A stretch of 64,000 nt of DNA from positions 1-64,000 of the forward strand of contig JAJJXM010000037.1 in the NCBI GenBank assembly GCA_024516155.1, written 5' to 3'. The translations under genes were made by a program, and so were the position numbers. Every line of letters starts with the position of its first letter. The stretch's first letter is position 1. The DNA comes from Pyronema omphalodes. Taxonomy: Eukaryota; Ascomycota; Pezizomycetes; Pezizales; Pyronemataceae. Shown piece after piece: positions 9,796-22,737 of this stretch. A model generated the notes under the pieces. That model was not told the DNA's origin. It was given only the letters and a program-made list of their open reading frames with translations, and did not search any database.

Positions 9796-11485
9796 TTCCG
9801 ATCCGATGTACATACTTACGCTTTACATACACATATGTACATATGTACAAACGATATTGTTATGATGCAGTGGGCACATGTCTTTTTGAGAAATAAAAAA
9901 ATAAAAAGTGCATAATGCATAAGACCACCATATACAGACCACAGTACAGATATTCGTTGTACATACCGACTGTATATATGGCACCATACGGTATACATGG
10001 TATAGATGGTATATATGTACAACCTATCGCGTGGTATGTTAGGTATATGGTTCTAGACTTCCTGCGGGCTTTTTGTTTTTAAGATTGATAAAGAGATAGA
10101 TAGATAGATATGTAGATAGATAGATAGATAGATAGATGGTTTTTGTGTATCCTATGTAATACTGTACCAATTACTGGTTACTTATTAATAATAAGTATAC
10201 TATTATGCATTGGGGAATCGATACATAATACATTCCTTATACAAAACACATTCCTTTCATTTTCTTTCAATCTATACCCTGAAATAAACCATGCTCAGCT
10301 CGAACTCAACTTGAGACTTGCATAAGATTGTATTGTGCATGAGATTGTATGTATGACTATGGATGTATAGTCGTAAAATTGGTTGATGATAATGATGATG
10401 CTGGTTATTGATGATGATGATGATGATGATGATGATGCCACGATTCGCAGTATTCAAATGCTATGGAAAGATCGAAGATCCGAGATCGGATGACAGGGGT
10501 CTGAGGTCTGGGGTTTAATCGCCGCTCACATGGAATCTGGAATCTGGAATCTGGATGATGCCATGGAACCCGCCCATCCACTCGGCACCAGTGCCATACC
10601 CTACCCCACAACGACGCGTATACATGCTGTAAATTTAACTTTAACTTCAACTTGTATGTTGTAACTCGTATGTTGTAACTTGTAGGAGGGGAGGTTACAT
10701 CCGGCCGGTGCCTCAACTTGTACCTTACTTCTCACTTCTTAATTTTTACACTATTGCACTGCATTACATTGCATTGCATGACATCATAAAGCGACGTACG
10801 TATGTGTTCGATATGTGTCTCGAACTTCGAAGCGTCGAAGCGTCGAAGCATCGAAGCAGACTTTGGAATTTTTTTTTCTCGATCGAAGGGTTCATGTCAA
10901 TGTCGGTGTATCATGGTTTTAACAGTTTACAAGGCGGGGATTTCGATCGTTGCGGGTGGGTATACTATAATATATGCTTGTTTAGTTATGCTTGTTAGTT
11001 ACATCTAGGGCAGGCGTTACGTCTACGACTCTGCGCAATTCTGTATGGGAAACAGAGGAGGTTGTGACTAAATTTTAAGCGAAGAACGATTGGAATTCAG
11101 GATTTGCTGGCTGGTTGGCTGGTTGGCTGTCGTTTTGACCGATTGGCTGTGGCTTTGGCTGTGATAGTGATCGTCTATAGGGGATAAAACCTGACGTTCG
11201 GAGCGTGGTTGTTTAAGTTTTAAGTACAGCTATGGGTTGTGTTACTTCTATATAGTAAAAGTAACGACGCCTCCCGAGCTGTGAACTGCGAACTGCGAGA
11301 TACAGACTCAACCTACACTCCCGACCACCTACACCTGACAGTGGTTACAATTTACGGACGGATTTGCAGCTACACCTTCACCTACACTTCTTTCCATCTA
11401 TACTTCCTTCTATTGACACTTTCGTCTACACTTTCACTTCCACTTCCACTTCCACTGAGTAAAAAAGAATTTACGAGGAAAAGCT
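9796..11485. other. Intergenic with short simple repeats
   Basis: Holds (GATA)n at about 10095-10137 and (GAT)n at about 10410-10437, plus AT-rich spacer. From about 11370 it becomes CT-rich (repeated CACTTC), which is likely the promoter region of the ABC transporter. No separate gene is seen. Confidence 0.5.
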
Positions 11486-11493
11486 TATAAAAG
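11486..11493 (+). promoter_or_regulatory. TATA box of the ABC transporter gene
   Basis: TATAAAAG lies 57 bp before the ATG, with a pyrimidine-rich tract (11385-11456) just upstream. Confidence 0.5.
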
Positions 11494-11549
11494 TTATCGC
11501 CATTTCAATAAGTTTTGACAAGCTTCGACTCTCCGCTTTAGCAACAGCA

Positions 11550-14500
11550 ATGGCTTCGGATCAACCGAATGCCCCGATTATCCTCGCCGCTCCAATATAC
11601 TCCTCCTCCAGCACCAGCTCGACGACTCCAGTGGCAAGTGGCCCATCGACACCGTCCGACGAATCCTACAAGCCTTTGTCATCCACCAAAAATCCTGAAA
11701 TTACTTCCACCTCTACTTCCGATGCCGAAGCGGAATTAATCCGAACTTTATCCCAAAGACGACGCAGCGCAGAAGATAATTCCGCCACCGACAATGAAGA
11801 GATTGAAAACCTCCTCTCCAAAATCTTTGGAGAAAATCGTCAACAGAATTCCGTGGATGAACAGACTAGACATGTTGGAGTTGTGTTTAAGGACTTGACT
11901 GTGAAAGGTCTGGGAATAGGTGCTGCGTTGATGCCAACTAATGCGGATTTGTTACTCGGTCCGTTAAGAGGAGTTGCGAATTTATTGTCCGGGAAGAAAA
12001 GAAATGGTCCTATGGTTAGAACATTGTTACATCAGTTTACCGGCTGCATTCGACCGAGTGAACTGTTATTGGTGTTGGGAAGACCTGGAGCTGGGTGCAC
12101 AACCTTCCTGAAAGTGTTGGGGAATCAGAGAAAGGGGTTTGAGGAAATCACCGGAGAGGTTAGATATGGAGGAGAAGACTGGGAGGTGATGGAGAAACAG
12201 TACCGAGGTGAGGTACTCTATAATCCCGAGGAGGATCTTCATTATGCGACTTTGACTGTGAAGGATACGCTGCAGTTTGCATTGACGACGAAGACTCCGG
12301 CGAAGGAATCAAGAGCAGAGGGTGAGACAAGGAAGGGGTATGTAAAGGAGTTTTTAAGGGTTGTCACAAAGCTGTTCTGGATTGAACATACGTTGGATAC
12401 GAGATTGGGAAATGAGATCATCAGAGGTGTTTCCGGGGGTGAGAAAAAGCGCGTTTCTATCGCAGAGGCTATGGTTACAAAGGCTTCGGTACAGTGCTGG
12501 GATAACTCCACGAAGGGGTTGGATGCGTCGACTGCTTTGGAATATGTGCAGGCGCTGAGGACTCTGACAGTAAGGCTGATTCTTTCTAACTATCGGGTTA
12601 CTTGAGCTGATTGTACTTTTTTTCGCGCAGAATATGGCGAAAATCTCTACGGCCGTTGCGCTCTATCAAGCCGGAGAATCTTTGTATGATTTGTTCGATA
12701 AAGTTCTTCTAATTGACCAAGGACGCTGCGTTTACTTCGGGCCTGCACAGTAAGTGGATCTGACAACCTATCCCGCGATCGGCGCTGATTTTCGACAGGG
12801 ATGCCAAAAAGTACTTTGAAGATTTAGGATTCGAATGTCCTAGCGCGCGCTGGACAACTGCCGATTTCTTGACCTCCGTCACCGATCCCAACGAGCGCCA
12901 CATCAAACCGGGTTTTGAAAATCGTGTACCTCGCACCGCTGAAGATTTCGAGACGGCTTTCCGACGATCGGATATTGCGAAAAGAAATCTTCGGGATATT
13001 GAAGAATTTGAGGCTTCGCTTAACGAGCAGAAGAATGCTAGAGTACAGGCTACGACAAAGGCTACGGAAAACAAGAATTATACCATCGGATTTCCGGCGC
13101 AGGTGGCCGCATGCACGAAAAGACAGTTTAAGGTTATGTTTGGTGACCGCCTTTCCCTGGGTGCGAAATGGATCGGTATTATCTTTCAAAGCATCGTCGT
13201 TGGATCACTGTTTTTGAATTTGCCGTCCAATGCGTTGGGTGTCTTCCCGAGAGGTGGTATCTTGTTCTTTACCCTTCTGTTCAACGCGCTATTGGCTTTG
13301 GCGGAGTTAGGAGATACATTCAACTCCAGACCGCTATTGATGAAGCACAAGAGTTTCAGTTTCTATCGTCCGTCAGCGTATGCCATCGCGCAGGTCGTGA
13401 CAGACATCCCACTTTCTGCTATCCAGGTCACACTCTTTGGAACAATTGTTTACTTTATGTGTAACCTTGAGAGACAAGCAGACAAGTTCTTTATCTACTT
13501 GCTGTTTTCTTTCTTCCTAACACTGTCGGTCTGTTCATTCTTTCGGATGATTGGCGCCTTTGCAAAGGACCTCAACTCGGCCTCTGGCGTAGTAGGCCCC
13601 TGTCTCCAAGCGCTAATCGTATACACCGGTTACCTCATCCCGCCAACTTCGATGAAACCGTGGTTTTCCTGGCTGCGATGGGTTAATCCAGTTCAGTTTG
13701 CCTTTGAGGGGATTATGGTTAATGAATTCACCGGACTAGAAATCGACTGTGTTGCACCATTTACCGTCCCGTTTGGTCCTGGTGCCGTTCCTGAACACCA
13801 GTCATGTTTGATCCGAGGGAGTCGCCCTGGTACAACTTTAGTTAAGGGAGAGGATTATGTTCGCCTACAGTACGGATACACGCGTGATCACCTTTGGAGA
13901 AATCTTGGAATAATTATCGCATATTGGTTGCTATTTGCAGTAGTTTGTGCAATTGGATTGGAGCGACAACAACCTAATAGAGGAGGTGCAGCAGTGACGG
14001 TTTTCAAGCGTGGACAAACACCTACCACTGTCGCCAAGTCGCTCGAGAAAGGTGCAGATGCAGTGGATGAAGAAAGCGGCGCAACAGCTGTTATTAACCC
14101 CGCAAGCGAGAAGCAGGAAGAAACTGTTGAGCAAATTGCGCGAAACGATACCGTTTTCACCTGGCAGAACGTTACTTATACAATTCCTACTAAATCTGGC
14201 GACAGAGTCCTGTTGAAAGACGTTTCTGGATATGTACGTCCTGGACGGCTGACTGCGCTTATGGGAGAGTCCGGAGCGGGAAAAACTACTTTATTGAACG
14301 TTCTGGCTCAGCGGATCGACTTTGGCGTTGTTAAAGGAGAGTTTCTGGTGAATGGACATTCGCTGCCTTTATCTTTCCAGAGAGCAACTGGGTTTGCGGA
14401 ACAGGCAGACATTCATGCACCTACTACTACTGTCAGAGAGGCTATGCAGTTTTCAGCCTTGTTGAGACAGGGAAGTGAAGTTCCCAAGGAGGAGAAACTT

Positions 14501-16182
14501 GCGTATGCAGAGAAGATTATTAGGTTGTTGGAGATGGAGGATATTGCGGGAGCTACAGTGGGAAAACCGGGGCTGGGACTTAACCAGGAACAGAGGAAGA
14601 GGTTGACGGTATGTTCCTTGGTGGATTTTGAGTTGTTGAATTCTTACTAACACGTCGATGAAGATTGGAGTTGAACTCGCGGCAAAGCCGGAGTTGTTGA
14701 TGTTTTTGGATGAACCTACGTCTGGAATGGATTCCGCGGCTGCTTATAATGTGGTCCGGTTCTTACGAAAATTGGCGGATGCTGGCCAAGCAATGTTATT
14801 CACCTCAATCCCAGGTATTACACAGTTACTAACAAAGTGATAGTTTATGTACTATTCACCAACCGAGCGCCGTCCTCTTTGAAAACTTTGATGAGATTGT
14901 GTTACTAAAATCTGGTGGAAGTCTCGTCTACCATGGCCCTCTCGGAAAAGACTCGGAAACTATTATCAGATACTTTGAGTCCAATGGCGCACCAAAATGT
15001 CCCCCCAAGCGTAACCCTGCGGAATACATCCTCGAAGCAATCGGTGTCGGCGATCCTTCTCGGAAATCAAAAGACTGGGGCCAAGTCTGGCGGGAATCTC
15101 CGGAGTGTCAACAGCGTCTCACGGAAATTCAAAATTTCATCACCGAGAGGAGAAAGAATGCCAGGCATACGTCTGATGAGAGACAATTCGCAGTTCCAAT
15201 AATGACGCAGATGAAGGCAGTGATGAAACGTACCTTTGCTGCTTATTGGAGAAACCCAGATTATATCATAGGGATCATGATGCTCCATATCTTTTGTGGA
15301 TTATTCACAGCTTTCACGTTTTATAAACTCGGAAATACCGTAATCGATATGCAATCTCGACTCTTTAGCATTTTCCTTACCCTTACTATCGCCCCTCCTC
15401 TGATCCAACAATCTCAGCCTCAATTTCTTGCTATCCGCGATCTCTTTACCTCAAGAGAAAATAAAGCCAGAATCTACCACTGGACGGTCTTCGTCACCTC
15501 CGCAATCCTGGTGGAAATTCCCTACCGAATTCTCGCCGGAACATTCTACTTTATCGCCTGGTATTTCCCCGTCGGCTTCCCACGAGATTCGGCCTCAGTC
15601 GGCTACTCCTGGCTTCTAATGATGTTATTCGAACTCTATTATATAAGCTTATCCCAATCCATCGCCTCCTTCTGTCCAAACGAACTCCTAGCCTCAATTC
15701 TTGTCCCTATATCCTTCCTTTTCATCATCTCCTTCTGTGGTGTCGTCGTCCCTTACCACTCTATGCCGCAGTTCTGGAAATCTTGGATGTATTGGACTTC
15801 TCCGTTTACGTATTTCTTCAAAGGATGGTTATCAGTTTTGGTCCATGATATTCCGGTGGAATGCGCAGAGCAGGAACTGGCGACCTTCTCACCGCCCCTT
15901 GGAAGGAGTTGCGGGGAGTATGTTGGGCCTTTTCTGAATATTACAGGAAAGGGGTATGTAAGGGAATTCGTAAAGGATGGAAATATTACGTGTGGCGTTT
16001 GTCAGTTGGGGTCGGGAAATGAATTTGCGGATACTTGGATGGCGGATAATGCGGAGAGGTGGACGTATTTGGGAATTGCAGCGGCGTTTGTGATGGTTAA
16101 TGTGGTGGTGGTCTTTATAGGGTGCTGGGTTTATCTGGGAGGATTGAAGAGGGTTTGGAGAGGACTTAGAGGGGGGAGGTAG
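11550..16182 (+). CDS. PDR-type (ABCG full-size) multidrug ABC transporter
   Basis: Exons are 11550-12569, 12631-12749, 12799-14608, 14664-14794 and 14844-16182, giving 1,472 aa, typical for the fungal PDR/CDR family. Order: NBD1, TMD1, NBD2, TMD2. NBD1 has the family's degenerate Walker A with Cys for Lys (GRPGAGCT, residues 177-184), signature VSGGEKKR and [13 protein letters not shown]2 has canonical Walker [10 protein letters not shown] (about 869), signature [10 protein letters not shown] and [11 protein letters not shown]. The products are plasma-membrane ATP-driven efflux pumps for hydrophobic drugs or lipids. Introns are 49-61 nt, several with ACTAAC branch sites. Intron 4 is best read with a GTTATT donor at 14795, because this restores the conserved [10 protein letters not shown] segment; a downstream GTATTA donor does not. 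No frame damage is seen. The substrate cannot be told. Confidence 0.95.
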
Positions 16183-16814
16183 AATGCGAGAGAGGGCAGG
16201 AAGGGGGGAGATGAAGGAGCATGACGAGATTATAAATAAAGTAATGCACATATCATGATTGTAGAAAAAATTAATTTGTTTCTGGAAAATACTGAGATAG
16301 TACTCGGGTTAAGGGTGCATATATTCATGGGCTTATAAAATTATATGATCGTGTGCTCACTGCTTATGTGCTTAGGTCCCTTATATAAAATTTGACAACT
16401 CGAAATCATGCGTATTGTTGTTTGATACCAAGCCCTTTAGGAGTTTGTATTTAGAATAAGCTTTTATGTGTGGGCTTCGTCTAGGTATATACATAGGGTT
16501 CTGATTCTGAAAGGAATGAAAAAACGCTTCTGGAGCATCCCCGAAAATTTCGGAGACATCTACGGTTCTGGATATTTAATATTATTCTAGTGCGCGATTC
16601 GAATTTTAAAAAGGGTCGAACGCGTTGGACGCGACGCGCTAAATGAAGCTGTTCTTCTGCGTCTACACATCCAGCGCGTATGGTGCGCACCCGCACCGTA
16701 CTTCCATGTGAATCTTCATTCGCTATTCATACCCACACTAACCCTTCTTACTCGAGCGTGCCAATTTGCTTATTGTGTAGCTGAGCTCAATCTACTCCTC
16801 CTCCTCCTCATCTC
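16183..16814. other. Spacer between ABC and MFS genes
   Basis: An AT-rich 3' flank with an AATAAA-like site (ATAAATAAAG near 16234), followed by the presumed MFS promoter, which becomes CT-rich from about 16790. No gene is seen. Confidence 0.5.
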
Positions 16815-18316
16815 ATGGCGCCTCTCGTGTCGCGCCGTTTCAACCTCCACTTTCCATATCTCCCCGCACTTCTCCTCCTCTTTTCAGAGCTTGCTGAACT
16901 TATCCTCACATCACCGCGGATTCGTCTTCTAGAAGCCTCGATATGTCGCAGACACTACCTTGCGTATGATCCGTCGGTGATAGCTCCCGACGGTAGCATC
17001 AGTGAAGCTCTTTGCAAGCTTGAAGATATTCAGACGCGTCTTGCATACATCCGAGGATGGCAGGTTGTTTTTGAAGCTATCCCAGTCATGGCTCTGGCGG
17101 TTCCGTGGGGTGCTCTAGCGGATCGTGTTGGAAGGAAGAAGGTACTTGCTGTGAACTTTGTGGGGTGTATGATGCATATCTGTTGGTTTCTGCTGGTTTG
17201 CCATCCCAGAAGTACCATGAGTGCGGAATGGGTCTGGGTTTCGGCTTTGGCGTTTGCTCTTGGTGGTGGACCTCGAACGGCTGGTGTGCTGATTATGGCG
17301 TTGGTAAATGATAGTTCTCCTAGTACTGAACGGTAAAGCTTCATGTCTATGAAAGACGATAGACAGAGCTGATGGTGAACAGGAGTGAACGCTTTTATTA
17401 TACCTACTCCGCATTTCTCGTCACAGAACTCGTAGCTATGCCATTGGCAGCTTTTATGATGTCACAATCCATACTCCTCCCTTTCGCAGTCGCCCTGATT
17501 TCTCTCACCTTCTGCTTCCCCATTCTCCGCGTCATCCGGGGAGTGAAACCTACAATACCAGCTTTGCTTCAACGATCCTCCTCCGACGAAGCCACTGTCG
17601 GTCTTCTCGATTCTTCTCCGGATCCCGAACGGCTGGAACTTTCTTCGGCTCTCCAGTCAACGATCTTCACTAACTTATGTACCACACTCGCCTTCCTCCG
17701 CCCCATACTGACTAATTCCTCGATCCTCCTTGTCCTTCTCGGACACTTCCTTTGCCCCGTCAGACAGGAGCTCCTATTCCAAATCCTAATCCCCTATACT
17801 TCGCACAGGTTTTCCCTCCCAATCGCATCAGCTGGATTACTCCTCTCCGTTGTCGCCTTCGCCAATCTCGTAATCTTCCTCTTCGGTCTTCCGTTAGTAA
17901 CACGGTATCTCCGATCCCTCGAATTCCCCGCCTCTAAAATCGACGCATACACAGCCTCCTACTCCTCCCTCATTTTAGCCGTTGGTTCTTTTTTCATAGG
18001 AATTTCCACCGTATTCCCAATGTTGGTTATATCAACACTGGTATTTGCAGCAGGATTCGGAATTCGTTTAGGTTTGCTGAGTTTGTTGACAAGTATGGTC
18101 GAACAGGAAATGGTCGGCAGGATTTATACGTTAGTTACGGTTGTCGAGGGCGCTGGTGAAATGGTTAGTGCGCCGGTTTTGCAGGGCTTGTGGGCTTGGG
18201 GTTTGAGAATGGGAGATCCATGGAGAGGTGCTCCTTGGTGGGCTGCTGCGTTGGTTTATGTTGCGGGATCCTGGGCTATTCGGAATGTTAGGACGGTGGA
18301 TACAAGGGAGGGATAA
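16815..18316 (+). CDS. Major facilitator superfamily (MFS) transporter, two exons
   Basis: Exons are 16815-17332 and 17383-18316, joined over a 50-nt intron (GTAAAG...GAACAG). The product is 483 aa and about 12 hydrophobic segments can be counted. The MFS motif A is clear after TM2 (GALADRVGRKK, residue about 99), and a motif-C-like stretch (GGGPRTAGV) occurs near residue 150. MFS carriers are secondary transporters driven by ion gradients; this type is common in fungal export of metabolites or drugs. It lies about 0.6 kb downstream of the ABC pump on the same strand, so a shared efflux role is possible but not shown. Splicing is needed because the first exon reaches a stop inside the intron. 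The substrate is unknown. Confidence 0.9.
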
Positions 18317-18504
18317 TGAAGCTTATCGTTTCGGGCGGTTAACGCGGGTTTTTCGACGTGGATATTACGCCGTCCACTCATGGTCTTGGATGCAGTTAAG
18401 TGTTTGGATATGCTGGAGTAGCAATATTTACAGAATTTATGCCGCATTTTTTGCTTTTGAGAAGATGAGATCTGTATGGTACTGTACAGTTGTCCGCGGC
18501 CTTC

Positions 18505-18617
18505 TGGCGATTACTGAGGTGGACGACGTTGACGACGTTGACGACATTGACAACGTTGGCGATGTTGAGTCTTGGTAATGGTTTGCGTTGATTATTACTC
18601 ATAAACACCTCATCAAA
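18505..18617 (+). repeat. 5' flank of tRNA-Leu copy 2, duplicated at copy 3
   Basis: A degenerate GACGTTGACGAC-rich tract followed by AAACACCTCATCAAA just before the tRNA. The same order occurs, inverted, at 20539-20640, so the duplication includes about 100 bp of 5' flank. Confidence 0.7.
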
Positions 18618-18732
18618 GGCAAGATGGCCGAGCGGTCTAAGGCGCCAGACTCAAGCTTGAGTTTCGGAGTGGAACACCACACCGAGTATTCTGGTCTCGC
18701 AAGAGGCGGGGGTTCGAATCCCCCTCTTGTCA
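18618..18732 (+). tRNA. tRNA-Leu (anticodon CAA), copy 2, with intron
   Basis: The exonic sequence is identical to copy 1 by eye. The anticodon CAA is at 18652-18654 and a 33-nt intron at 18656-18688 differs by one base (GGAACACC for GGATCACC). A T-run terminator follows at about 18740. Confidence 0.95.
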
Positions 18733-18794
18733 AAAATCTTTTTTTTTGATTACTTTTTCGTGGAAGGTATCTATGTATCGATTTGATTTGATCT

Positions 18795-18905
18795 GATTTG
18801 ATTTTAATCATACACCGATCGAGGCCTCTAAGGCCTATGCGGGAGCTAAGTATCCGTTTTTCCTGTCCTCGCGGTTTAAACCGCCTAATGAGGCAACCCT
18901 GTCTC
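18795..18905 (+). repeat. Dispersed ~110-bp repeat, copy 1
   Basis: Begins AATCATACACCGATCGAGGC and runs through TATGCGGGA to AATGAGGCA and TCTCC. An inverted, diverged copy sits at about 23395-23515. It contains GGCCT...AGGCC and GCGGTTTAAACCGC palindromes. Its family is unknown. Confidence 0.6.
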
Positions 18906-19683
18906 CTTGTCCCCAAACATCTATGTATCTCAGCAGGGCGTTTTGGATATGGGATATGGGATATGGGATAAACAGATGCATACAAATGTACCTTGTAGAT
19001 AGAGGGGTGAAATATAAAATATGTTAGGGTGGCTATATATATAACGGGGAGATGGAGAAGGAAACATGGAATGTTGATGAGATGAGATGATGAGGCTTAC
19101 TGTACCTGTGTTTTTGGGATGCTGGGAGTAATGTTTGGTACATATATGACATCTTTTGCGCAGTGTCGGCTGGTAGGCTAGTTCCGACAGTTTAGAAGAA
19201 TGGCATGGAATGTAGAAAAAAATCATCATCAATATCATCATCAACATCATCATCAACATCAACATCAACATCAACATCAACATCAATCACCCCCCTAAAC
19301 CCCAGCCTAGCCTATCCTATCCGAAAATACCCCCCGAATCCCGAATCCCGAATGATGTCAGTAAATCACGTATGAATCACCTATGACTTATATAAGTTTC
19401 CATAGGCTTTAATAATCTCCAACAAGAAGGTGATCGGTGATTACTAATTCCTACATAGCGATAGCGATATCCAATCATCAGGAATATATTACCGTTATAG
19501 ATACCCCCGAGCAGGTGTAGGTTATTATTATTATTATTATTACTATTATTACTATTATTATTATACGCAAACCGAGGCCTAAAATACCCATACAGGAAAA
19601 AACAATAACAAAATACCAAATACAAAATACAAAATACCCATCCTCGTGAAATTAAGCACCTTATAAACCCTCCCCCCCCCCCC

Positions 19684-19893
<210 letters not shown>

Positions 19894-20420
19894 ATCCCCA
19901 CCAAATCCATCCCATCCCCAAAATCCTCATACCCAAGATAATCCAATCAACGCACACCACTCCCAGTCTCTTGAAGTCACCAATGATCCAATCCACAACT
20001 GGAGGCTTTACGAATTTGAGTCCTGTTGCATCAAAGTTCCTCCTCCCGCTTTCATCACCACCACAATTCCAGTAAAGCAAAACATTCACGTCAACACCCT
20101 TCAAACCAATTCCCAAGATCAAATATATATATATAGATAGCTATTGTGGGAAGTATTCCGATTGCTTGATTGGATGATTATCTACCGAATTCTGCCAGAA
20201 GTGAACTCCATATAACATAAATCCCATTTTTTCCATCACCAGCACCATCACCATCACCATCACCAGCACCATGAAATAATTCACATGCAAGCATAAACCA
20301 AATCCATCTACATAATTCCATTCAGCGTGAATTATTCCAAGAAAAGCTACATACATAGGACAAAAATTAACAAATGCGGAGAAAAAAAAAAAAAAAAAAG
20401 GAGAGAAAAAAAAAGGTACA

Positions 20421-20538
20421 TGACAAGAGGGGGATTCGAACCCCCGCCTCTTGCGAGACCAGAATACTCGGTGTGGTTTGTTCCACTCCGAAACTCAAAG
20501 CTTGAGTCTGGCGCCTTAGACCGCTCGGCCATCTTGCC
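20421..20538 (-). tRNA. tRNA-Leu (anticodon CAA), copy 3, with intron
   Basis: Minus-strand copy with the same exonic sequence as the other two. The intron is 36 nt, three longer, and begins CTTTGAG. The 5' flank (20539-20600, minus sense) ends CACCTCATCAAA as in copy 2. A long T-run (A-run on plus) downstream can terminate Pol III. Confidence 0.95.
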
Positions 20539-21008
20539 TTTGATGAGGTGTTTGTTAGTGGTAAATAATATAAATTATTAACTAAGCTCAACGTCGTAAA
20601 CATCGCTAACGTCGTAAACATCGTCAACATTTTTTGCTGGTCTAACTTCAAATGTAATATCCACTTCCTTGATATTAGAAAAAGAGATATTGATAAAAGT
20701 TTTGAACCCTAATCCTTGTATGATCGAAGTACGGTTATTTTGCCATGAGTAATCCCATTCCATGTAATTGTAAGCCTTTGAGAGGCGATAAGATATAAAA
20801 AATGGAATATGAGGGATGTATCGACAGTAATCCCAGCTCCCCGCTGAAAATATACACATTCATTATCCACGTAATCTGCATAGTCTTCATGCTCTCCAAA
20901 AATATCATAATCCATAACCAATAACCAATAATTCATAATCCAAACCACAAGCCCCAAACCCCATAACCCCATAACCAGTAACCCAAAACCCATATCCCCA
21001 TCTCCAGC
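20539..21008. other. tRNA 5' flank and intergenic sequence
   Basis: 20539-20640 is the inverted copy of the flank at 18505-18617. The rest is AT-rich with short CCATAACC-like repeats near 20910-20990. No gene is seen. Confidence 0.5.
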
Positions 21009-22589
21009 CTAAATATAACAACCCAGCCCGCCACAGCCTCCCAACAACCATTCTCCATCCTTCCCGTAAGCCTCAACACTCACACCCCCATCCATCAATT
21101 CCACCTCCAAGCCCCCATCATCCGCATCTCCCTTCCCCCAAAACTCTCCATAAATCCACCTAACCGGGTCCAACTTCGGGGGCTGCAACAACCACCTCCT
21201 CAATGCCTCTCCTCCTTCCGAATCTGTTTTCTCCTTTCGAAATATATCCGAGTTATACCGTGGGGGTTCTATGTCAACCGTGGGGAAAACTCGTCTTGAT
21301 GTCTTAGTTGCATGAATATACCCATACCCATTATTCTCACCAAGGATCAAGGATTCACCTGGACTGAGGTCGAGATTAAGATTAGGATTGGAATATTCGG
21401 ACAGATGCTGCGGGTATACTGCTGTGTTGGAGTCATAGAAGTTTGGAATCTCTGGTCTTTTTGGAAGCGGGATATTGTCGGGTTTATGACTTGCAGAAGC
21501 AAGACGCGGTTTCTTGGCGGTTGGTGAAAGTGCTTCCCATTCATGAAAGCTGGGAGTATCGTCGAGCATGATAAGATCTTCATCTTTATCAATATCTTTA
21601 TCTATACCCATATCCATATCCTCATTTTTATCTTGAATCTCATGCCTATAATCACCTATCCTCTTCTCCTTCTGTACACCACTCTCCAGTTTATCCTGTT
21701 CCCTGGAATCTGGAAATACCCTGCGTTGATCTCTTTCCAAAGGTGTAGTACTAAATCCATTGATCCCAGATTGTCCTGTAGTAGCAGCCCGAGTATTACC
21801 GTTCATTTTCCCAATTTCTCTCGTTTCCCCAGTTTTCGCCGCATCTGCAGTTAGAGTTTTGTAACTACTACCATTTTCCTTGGGAGTTGTGGATATTCCA
21901 GGAGTATCTTCAAATAGGATAAGATCTTCATCCAAATCCAAATCCCCATCTTTCTTCATATCCCCATTTCTATCAGTATCCATATCCCCATCTCTATCCA
22001 TATCCCCGTTTTCCTTTTTATTCCCATCCCTATCCATATCCATATCCATATCTCCATCCCCATCTCCATCTCTATCCCCCTTCTGAACCACATCCCCATC
22101 ATCACCAATCCACTTATTTCCATTCTGCATACCATTCTCCTGTTCCCTCTGTTCCTTCTTTCCATCCAGTTCCCCCCGTTCTTGTCCCCTTGGATCCTGC
22201 GATATCCCTCCTTTCCCCCTTTCCGCAGCCGGAGTACCGAATCCATTAACCGCCGACTGTCCCCCCGTTCCCCGCATCCCCCGCACATCCCCCCTCCCCA
22301 CAACCCCCCCAATCTTCCCCTCATCATCAGCATCAGCATCAGCATCAGCAGCCATCGGTCTCGGTTGGCGCTGATACGGATTCGGTAGACCGATGAAGAG
22401 CTGTTTTATAGGTTTTTGCCGTTTCTTGGTGGTTTGCGGGGGTTTTGTTGTGGCTGATGTTGCGGGTGCGGAGGCTGGGGTTGGGGTTGATGATACTGGG
22501 GTTGATGATACTGGGGCTGCGGGGGTTGCGGGAGGATGGTTGGTGGTTTTGCCGTTGGTGTTGATGGGCGGAAACCGTTTTGGGGGCAT
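21009..22589 (-). CDS. Acidic, disordered hypothetical protein with internally duplicated module
   Basis: A 526-residue single-exon frame with start codon context CCAAATCATG. The N-terminus is Pro/Thr/Ser-rich with a basic cluster (TKKRQKPIKQ, about 53-62). Two related modules follow at about residues 109-231 and 271-347. Each starts GQS-x-x-NGF-x-TP/TTP, passes through a charged linker with an Asp/Met/Gly repeat, and ends in EDLI-[LM]-[FL]-[ED]-DTP. The C-terminal 150 residues are less repetitive and contain several Trp (RRWLLQPP, RWIYGEFW) and may fold. Part of the coding DNA is itself a hexamer-like repeat (CCATCCCCATCT type), giving DGDGDMDMD runs. No family is recognised. A nuclear or scaffold protein is possible. 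Confidence 0.65.
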   Translation of the reverse strand: MPPKRFPPINTNGKTTNHPPATPAAPVSSTPVSSTPTPASAPATSATTKPPQTTKKRQKPIKQLFIGLPNPYQRQPRPMAADADADADDEGKIGGVVGRGDVRGMRGTGGQSAVNGFGTPAAERGKGGISQDPRGQERGELDGKKEQREQENGMQNGNKWIGDDGDVVQKGDRDGDGDGDMDMDMDRDGNKKENGDMDRDGDMDTDRNGDMKKDGDLDLDEDLILFEDTPGISTTPKENGSSYKTLTADAAKTGETREIGKMNGNTRAATTGQSGINGFSTTPLERDQRRVFPDSREQDKLESGVQKEKRIGDYRHEIQDKNEDMDMGIDKDIDKDEDLIMLDDTPSFHEWEALSPTAKKPRLASASHKPDNIPLPKRPEIPNFYDSNTAVYPQHLSEYSNPNLNLDLSPGESLILGENNGYGYIHATKTSRRVFPTVDIEPPRYNSDIFRKEKTDSEGGEALRRWLLQPPKLDPVRWIYGEFWGKGDADDGGLEVELMDGGVSVEAYGKDGEWLLGGCGGLGCYI

Positions 22590-22737
22590 GATTTGGTGGA
22601 TGATGACTGGTGGAGGATAGAGTGGTTTGGGGGTTATTGAGATGATGGTGCTGCTAGATATGGGGATGCTGAGATGTTGGGGATACCTGGGGATGTCTGG
22701 AGAGGATGGTGCTGTCAGATATGGAGGTGCAGAGATG

